64,000 bases of DNA from positions 62,001-126,000 of the forward strand of contig KI542674.1 in assembly GCA_000496135.1 (NCBI GenBank). The letters are read 5' to 3'. Origin of the DNA: Thermoplasmatales archaeon E-plasma (lineage in GTDB: Archaea; Thermoplasmatota; Thermoplasmata; Thermoplasmatales; Thermoplasmataceae). The notes beneath the pieces are model-generated. The model ran no database searches. It saw only the letters and a program-made list of their open reading frames with translations, and was not told the DNA's origin. Each line of letters opens with the position of its first letter. Position 1 is the stretch's first letter. Made by a program: the position numbers and the translations under genes. Below are positions 59,610 to 64,000 of this stretch, piece by piece.

Positions 59610-60302
59610 ATGATGAGTATTTCCTTCCCCAGAATAGGTACCGAGATTCTCCATATAAAAGAGGATTTGTGTGAGGGGACTATAATCTCCAGACCTAACC
59701 GGTTCTTAACAAGTATTCAAATTAATGGAGAAGTTGTTAATGCGCATCTCCATGACCCGGGCCGGCTGAAAGAACTGATTTATCCTGGTAATTATGTTCA
59801 ATTGAGAAAAATTAGTGGAAAAAAGACAAATTACTCCATATTGTCGGCCAAAAGTGAAAATGGATATATATTACTCGATACAAGATTTCATTCTACGTTG
59901 GCAAGATCATTTATAAAAGGAAACATAAAAGAGGAGGTGTCTTATCTAAACTCAAGGTTCGATTTTGAGTGCGACCATGAGATTATTGAAATAAAGGGAG
60001 GATCACTGGTTAAGGATCTAACGCTCATTTTCCCTGATGCTGTTACATCAAGGGGGACAAAACATTTGAAAGAATTGCTTGAATTGCACCACCACGGAAG
60101 AAAGGTTTCGGTAATTATGCTGTGCTTTGCATCAAACGCAACCAGATTCAGTCCTAATTATGACACTGACCCGAAATTTGCCGGAGCATTTGTCAGCGCG
60201 TTTGAAGGAGGCGTGAATTTCTATTTCCCAAAACTGGGGCTAGAAGGAAACAATATTATATATTACGGTCTCATAAATGATGTTATTGTCAAGAGATCAT
60301 AA
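59610..60302 (+). CDS. sfsA: SfsA-family protein
   Basis: 230 residues from ATG 59610 (a second ATG follows immediately). NRFLTSIQINGEVVNAHLHDPGRLKEL is the SfsA N-terminal block and LIFPDAVTSRGTKHLKELLE, near residue 140-160, the second conserved block; VIMLCFASNATRFSPN and GAFVSAFEGGVNF close it. The family resembles nuclease-fold or DNA-binding proteins; its cellular role is unsettled. An element taatttataatgg (59581-59593) lies just upstream and suggests a leaderless transcript. Confidence 0.9.
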   Translation: MMSISFPRIGTEILHIKEDLCEGTIISRPNRFLTSIQINGEVVNAHLHDPGRLKELIYPGNYVQLRKISGKKTNYSILSAKSENGYILLDTRFHSTLARSFIKGNIKEEVSYLNSRFDFECDHEIIEIKGGSLVKDLTLIFPDAVTSRGTKHLKELLELHHHGRKVSVIMLCFASNATRFSPNYDTDPKFAGAFVSAFEGGVNFYFPKLGLEGNNIIYYGLINDVIVKRS

Positions 60303-60361
60303 AGAGAAAAAATGTAATTTTTCAATTAATATATCAAATAAACAATTAATTTTGGTAAAGG

Positions 60362-60369
60362 TTTATTTA
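60362..60369 (+). promoter_or_regulatory. TATA box of lonB
   Basis: tttattta, 21-28 bases before the GTG at 60390, consistent with a leaderless lon transcript beginning at or next to the start codon. Confidence 0.45.
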
Positions 60370-60389
60370 ATGATTTTAAATATGTAATA

Positions 60390-62339
60390 GTGGAACCTTT
60401 GCAAGAATCTGTAGAAGAATGGGTTAAAAAGTTAAATATTGAAAGCACAAAGGAAGTTACGGTTCCTAAAATTCTATTCGATCAGGTAATAGGTCAGGAA
60501 GATGCAGGGAATGTTGTTAAGAAAGCTGCCATGCAGAAAAGGCATGTGCTTTTAATCGGAGAACCAGGCACTGGTAAATCCATGCTGGCTCAATCAATGA
60601 TTGATTTTCTCCCCAAGGAAGATCTGGAAGATGTCCTGGTATTTCATAATCCTGAAGATAATAATAGACCTAAGGTTAAAAGCTTTCCAGCCGGAAAAGG
60701 AAAAGAGATAGTAAAGCAATATCAGTTGAAGGCTGAACAGGATAGAAAGGATAGAAGGAAAATGACACTCACACTGGTTTTCTCAATTTTCCTTTTTGGT
60801 GTAATAATAACACTGTACACTCTAGATTTCATTTATCTTTTCTTTGCAATTATGGCTGCCGCTTCTGTCTACATAATTACATTGTTTAATCCGGCGCTCA
60901 GAATGGAAAAGGCTATGATACCAAAGCTTCTAGTGTCTCATTCTCCAAATGATAAGCCCCCTTTTATTGACTCAACTGGAGCTCATTCTGGAGCACTTCT
61001 AGGTGATGTGAGGCATGATCCTTTTCAATCAGGGGGACTTGAAACACCTTCCCATGACAGGGTAGAGGCAGGGAATATCCATAAGGCAAACAAGGGAGTT
61101 CTGTTCCTTGATGAAATCAATCTCCTTAGGCTTGAAAGCCAGCAGGCATTATTAACTGCACTTCAGGAAAAAAAGTTCCCTATATCAGGTCAAAGTGAAA
61201 GGAGCGCAGGCGCAATGGTTCAAACGGAGCCGATACCATGCGATTTCATACTTGTGGCTGCGGGAAATCTGGATGCAATTCAGGGAATGCACCCTGCACT
61301 TCGATCAAGGATACGTGGTTATGGATATGAAGTGTATGTAAGAGACAACATGGAAGACAGCGATGAAAATAGAAATAAAATAGTTCAATTCATTGCGCAG
61401 GAGGTAGTAAAAGATAAGAAGATACCTCATTTCGATATCTCAGCAATTACAGAAATAATTAAGGAGGCACAAAAGAGGGCCGGGAGAAAAGGTAAACTCA
61501 CGCTGAGGCTAAGAGAACTTGGCGGCCTTATAAGAGTGGCAGGAGATATGGCAATTGGTGAAAAAGCAGCAATTGTTACCGCTGCTCACGTGACCAAAGC
61601 TAAGAATTTCAGTAAACCGCTTGAACAACAGGTGGCAGACAGAGCCCTTGAAGTGAGAAAACTCTATAAAACTTTCTTAACAGAAGGAGAACAGATTGGA
61701 TCAGTTAATGGACTTGCTGTGATGGGCGGTGGAAGTGGAATGGCAGAATATACAGGTATAGTTATGCCAATTGTCGCAGAGGTTACTCAGGCTCAAAATA
61801 AGGGCCATGGAGTGGTAGTTGCAACCGGTAAACTTGGAGAGATAGCCAAAGAAGCCGTTCAAAACGTTTCTGCAGTATTTAAGAAGTTTACAGGAAAGGA
61901 TCTGTCTGATCTTGATATTCATATTCAGTTCGTTGGTTCATATGATGGTGTGGAAGGCGATTCAGCAAGTGTTTCCATAGCGACAGCAGTGATATCGGCA
62001 ATTGAAAGTCTTCCCATTGACCAAACTGTTGCAATGACTGGTTCATTGAGTGTTAGAGGTAATGTTCTTCCGGTTGGAGGAGTAACTGCAAAAGTTGAAG
62101 CCGCGGTTGAAGCAGGACTGAAGAAGGTCATAGTCCCTAAATCAAACTACGAAGACATAATTCTTGATGAATCCCATAAAGACAAAATTGAGATTATTCC
62201 TGTAAGCAATATCGAAGAAGTTCTGGAGGTGGCCCTAGGGCAATCTCAGGAGAGACAAAACTTCCTAAAAAGAATTTCTGACATTATAAAACCACAACCA
62301 AAAGCAGGAAATGGAAGAACCGGGGCTTACTTTGCCTGA
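60390..62339 (+). CDS. lon: Archaeal membrane-anchored Lon protease (LonB)
   Basis: 649 residues from a GTG start. [15 protein letters not shown] is Walker A. Two membrane helices (~128-150 and ~152-170) are inserted in the ATPase domain and anchor it to the inner face. [24 protein letters not shown] is Walker B, and [27 protein letters not shown] is sensor 1 and Arg finger. The C-terminal protease has the catalytic dyad Ser525 (VEGDSASVS) and Lys568 ([13 protein letters not shown]), the positions known in Thermoplasma LonB. It degrades misfolded and membrane proteins. Its last 29 bases overlap the next gene. Confidence 0.97.
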   Translation: MEPLQESVEEWVKKLNIESTKEVTVPKILFDQVIGQEDAGNVVKKAAMQKRHVLLIGEPGTGKSMLAQSMIDFLPKEDLEDVLVFHNPEDNNRPKVKSFPAGKGKEIVKQYQLKAEQDRKDRRKMTLTLVFSIFLFGVIITLYTLDFIYLFFAIMAAASVYIITLFNPALRMEKAMIPKLLVSHSPNDKPPFIDSTGAHSGALLGDVRHDPFQSGGLETPSHDRVEAGNIHKANKGVLFLDEINLLRLESQQALLTALQEKKFPISGQSERSAGAMVQTEPIPCDFILVAAGNLDAIQGMHPALRSRIRGYGYEVYVRDNMEDSDENRNKIVQFIAQEVVKDKKIPHFDISAITEIIKEAQKRAGRKGKLTLRLRELGGLIRVAGDMAIGEKAAIVTAAHVTKAKNFSKPLEQQVADRALEVRKLYKTFLTEGEQIGSVNGLAVMGGGSGMAEYTGIVMPIVAEVTQAQNKGHGVVVATGKLGEIAKEAVQNVSAVFKKFTGKDLSDLDIHIQFVGSYDGVEGDSASVSIATAVISAIESLPIDQTVAMTGSLSVRGNVLPVGGVTAKVEAAVEAGLKKVIVPKSNYEDIILDESHKDKIEIIPVSNIEEVLEVALGQSQERQNFLKRISDIIKPQPKAGNGRTGAYFA

Positions 62340-62763
62340 TCCAAAATTTTATTCTATTATATCTACCACTTTTTATGATAAATTTATTGCTTACGTTAAA
62401 CGCTTTAGCTCAATATACTTTTTTTCATTGAATGAAATTAGATGCACAGATCAGATTGGTGAGGCATATAGACGCTCAAAAAACATATCAAATTGTAAAA
62501 TAAATGAAAGGGGGGCGTATTTTCTGTGTCTGTTGACTGGGACGCCACGTATAGATGTTGCCATAGAAAAGTCCGGCTTAAAAAAGGGGACAGAGATATT
62601 TGGCTCGATATCAGAGTATCCCTCAGATCTTGAACACTTTGAAGATTCTTTTAAAGGGCTTATTGCTCCTGCTCAGGTAAATTTAAAAAAAAGATGTTCT
62701 GGTGAGGATATGAAAATATTCACATACATGACAATGGCAGATTTCCGTTTGCACACTGCATGA
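62311..62763 (+). CDS. cgi121: KEOPS complex subunit Cgi121
   Basis: 150 residues. [38 protein letters not shown] is the best-conserved Cgi121 segment: a helix with KNIS, then [12 protein letters not shown]. KEOPS attaches threonylcarbamoyl to A37 of ANN-decoding tRNAs; Cgi121 binds Bud32 and presents tRNA. The start shown begins 29 bases inside the lon gene; the ATG is the only one before the conserved part. The coupling with lonB links protease and tRNA-modification genes. The alternative call of a lineage-specific unknown is less likely given the motif. Confidence 0.75.
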   Translation: MEEPGLTLPDPKFYSIISTTFYDKFIAYVKRFSSIYFFSLNEIRCTDQIGEAYRRSKNISNCKINERGAYFLCLLTGTPRIDVAIEKSGLKKGTEIFGSISEYPSDLEHFEDSFKGLIAPAQVNLKKRCSGEDMKIFTYMTMADFRLHTA

Positions 62764-63135
62764 AGAAAGCTACTCCACATGTTTGCCTAAAAAATGTCTC
62801 CGTTTTCAAATTGTGATCAAATTGACTGAATCATAGTAATTTACACCACATAAAGAATTATTCAACACAGCACGTATGTTTTTAAATTTTACAATTGTTA
62901 ACATCATCCGGATTTGTTTCCATTTCAGAATTAATCCAAAGGTTTTGTCTTTTACAGAATGTATTGTTTAACGACAATAACATAGCATGAAATTAATAAA
63001 ACAGTGAGATGATTGAAATATTATTATTTGAAATGGTCCAGAATCTTCCGCAGGTTGTCCGTATTCATTCTTTAGCATATTTCAACCAGAGTAAAATGAA
63101 TAATATGCAAATACGAAGAAGTGATAATACTAACA
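62764..63135. other. Gene-free stretch of 372 bases
   Basis: AT-rich. A 63-codon frame from 63009 overlaps the next gene's start and lacks support. taaattttacaattg near 62884-62898 and the region 62990-63010 are AT-rich elements without a clear promoter role. No RNA or repeat was recognised. Confidence 0.35.
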
Positions 63136-63741
63136 ATGATAGAAGAATTTACGATGAATTTAGGGCATGCAAAAATTTTCTTAAGAAAGATGATTTCTGA
63201 AAAAAATAACAGGAATCTGATACTTCTCCATGGGATGAGCTTTTCTTCATATAACTGGGTCCAAATTAACGCGTTTCAAACGTTTGCTAAGGCGGGATTC
63301 AATGTCTATGCCCCAGATTATCCTGGTTTTGGAAAGTCTGAAGAAGACCCGGAATATCAACTGGATAGTACTTTTTCAAATGGTTCAAAGTTCATTCATG
63401 ATTTTGCAGAAAAACTAAAATTGCCAAAGTTCAGTATTATAGGTCCCTCAATGGGGGGTGGCATAGCTTTGAAAACTTTAATAGACTATGATGACGTCGT
63501 TTCAGCCATTGTTATAGCCCCTGCTGGAATTCATCAAATGATGAAAGAGTTAAATAAGGTTAAAGTACCACTTCTAATTCTTTGGGGAGACAAAGATCAG
63601 GTTATTGATAAGGAAAATGCAAAATTGCTTCAAAATGCAGTTTCAGGCTCAAAACTTGTGATTGTCCCCGGTGCAGGCCACGCATTATATCTTGAAAAAC
63701 CAGAAATTTTTTATTCTGAAGTCATTCAATTCATCCATTGA
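63136..63741 (+). CDS. Alpha/beta-hydrolase-fold protein
   Basis: 201 residues from ATG 63136; an earlier in-frame ATG at 63121 is possible. NLILLHGMSFSSYNWV is the oxyanion-hole HG motif, VYAPDYPGFGKSEE the usual second block, IIGPSMGGGIAL the nucleophile elbow (Ser in GPSMGG), and LILWGDKDQVID (Asp) and PGAGHALYLEKPE (His) the other triad members. Complete triad, no lid longer than about 40 residues. It could be an esterase, lipase or small-molecule hydrolase; the substrate cannot be told. It stands alone after a long gap. Confidence 0.82.
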   Translation: MIEEFTMNLGHAKIFLRKMISEKNNRNLILLHGMSFSSYNWVQINAFQTFAKAGFNVYAPDYPGFGKSEEDPEYQLDSTFSNGSKFIHDFAEKLKLPKFSIIGPSMGGGIALKTLIDYDDVVSAIVIAPAGIHQMMKELNKVKVPLLILWGDKDQVIDKENAKLLQNAVSGSKLVIVPGAGHALYLEKPEIFYSEVIQFIH

Positions 63742-63890
63742 TTTTTAGAATCAAAAGTTAATGTGATATACATATGCAATAATCAAATTGAAAATGGGAA
63801 TTTCGAATCCTGTTTAAAACTTTATGGAATTATGATTTTAAAGGCTTGAATCTATTTGGTGATGGGAAGTTACTAAGTTGCACTCCAAGT

Positions 63891-63903
63891 CTTTTTAAAA
63901 TAT
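63891..63903 (+). promoter_or_regulatory. TATA box of the last, truncated gene
   Basis: ctttttaaaatat is the strongest TATA-like element in the gap and lies about 70-80 bases before the start at 63973. The leader would be about 45 bases and includes the GGTGAT ribosome binding site at 63963-63968. Confidence 0.45.
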
Positions 63904-63972
63904 CGATTCGAACAAAAAAGGTTATGACTTAGAGATTTATTTAGAGCACTAATCATAAGGATGGTGATTATT

Positions 63973-64000
63973 ATGCAGAACGATGAAATGGGTGAGACTT
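63973..64000 (+). CDS. Start of a gene running off the window
   Basis: Nine codons, MQNDEMGET, are visible. The ATG has GGTGAT four bases upstream, the anti-16S sequence; an in-frame ATG at 63961 is the alternative. With a leader and a clear ribosome binding site this is probably a real gene, but too little is present to name it. Confidence 0.5.

Noticed and set aside
63009-63200. 63-codon frame before the alpha/beta hydrolase
   Set aside because: It overlaps the hydrolase start in another frame, is Asn/Arg-rich near its end and has no recognisable feature.

Overview
The window looks like chromosomal DNA of an AT-rich, wall-less acidophilic archaeon of the Thermoplasmatales (Ferroplasma/Cuniculiplasma/Thermoplasma relatives). 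This rests on gene content: a methyltransferase-endonuclease V fusion typical of that order, membrane-anchored archaeal LonB, class II HMG-CoA reductase, a ThiI carrying a rhodanese domain, Cgi121, DUF211, an archaeal-type AsnRS, TATA-box promoters placed so that many mRNAs would be leaderless, and a few GGTGAT-type ribosome binding sites. I cannot name the species.

Layout. 1-6.7 kb: a partial HAD phosphatase, a DUF998 membrane protein, an FAD oxidoreductase, a large MMPL/RND transporter and the Ogt-endonuclease V fusion. 6.8 kb: tRNA-Leu(CAG). 7.2-8.8 kb: two lineage-specific unknown genes on the minus strand. 8.8-14.2 kb: a plus-strand run of unknown gene, DUF309, asnS, hemE, ferrochelatase and a GTPase-dead elongation-factor-like protein. 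14.2-20.8 kb: purD-scpB, an NCS1 permease, a dUTPase/dCTP-deaminase family enzyme, RNase Z and a flippase. 20.9-27 kb: smc-scpA-(membrane-anchored Cas4-like nuclease, split by a frameshift at a G7 tract)-tyrS. 27-31.8 kb: TPR protein, HMG-CoA reductase, a LOG-like protein, thiI and a coproheme-decarboxylase-like gene.

32.2-36.4 kb is a tight tyrosine/homogentisate catabolic operon (hpd, FAH-family hydrolase, hmgA, iron-type alcohol dehydrogenase). 36.4-44.4 kb, all minus strand, holds a PPC-domain protein, a histidine phosphatase, a heme-oxygenase-like diiron protein, an FtsK/VirD4/HerA-type ATPase with a possible nuclease tail and its unknown partner, a second FAH hydrolase, a polytopic membrane protein with a Cys-Gln-Cys motif, a VIT-like protein and DUF211. 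An IS110-family element (about 44.7-46.1 kb) abuts cinA. 47-50 kb holds small unknown proteins and a GT2 glycosyltransferase. 50.2-52.9 kb is a UvrD-type helicase-nuclease. 52.9-58.1 kb is a five-gene MoxR-DUF58-DUF4129 membrane operon. 58.4-64 kb holds a PH-like/zinc-ribbon protein, a small winged-helix protein, sfsA, lonB, cgi121, an alpha/beta hydrolase and the first codons of a gene that runs off the end.

Themes. (1) HemE, a ferrochelatase with a Firmicutes-type Tyr near the N terminus, and a ChdC/HemQ-like protein with its Tyr/Lys/His set suggest coproporphyrin-dependent heme synthesis in an archaeon. (2) Chromosome organisation genes smc and scpA are co-directional with, and overlap, a Cas4-like nuclease that has a transmembrane hairpin inserted between its Cys/His motif and its catalytic core; this is my best candidate for something undescribed. 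(3) The homogentisate operon has no visible maleylacetoacetate isomerase but has an extra dehydrogenase. (4) The ATPase plus its 307-residue partner form an uncharacterised two-gene module. No CRISPR array, rRNA, replication origin or prophage was seen.
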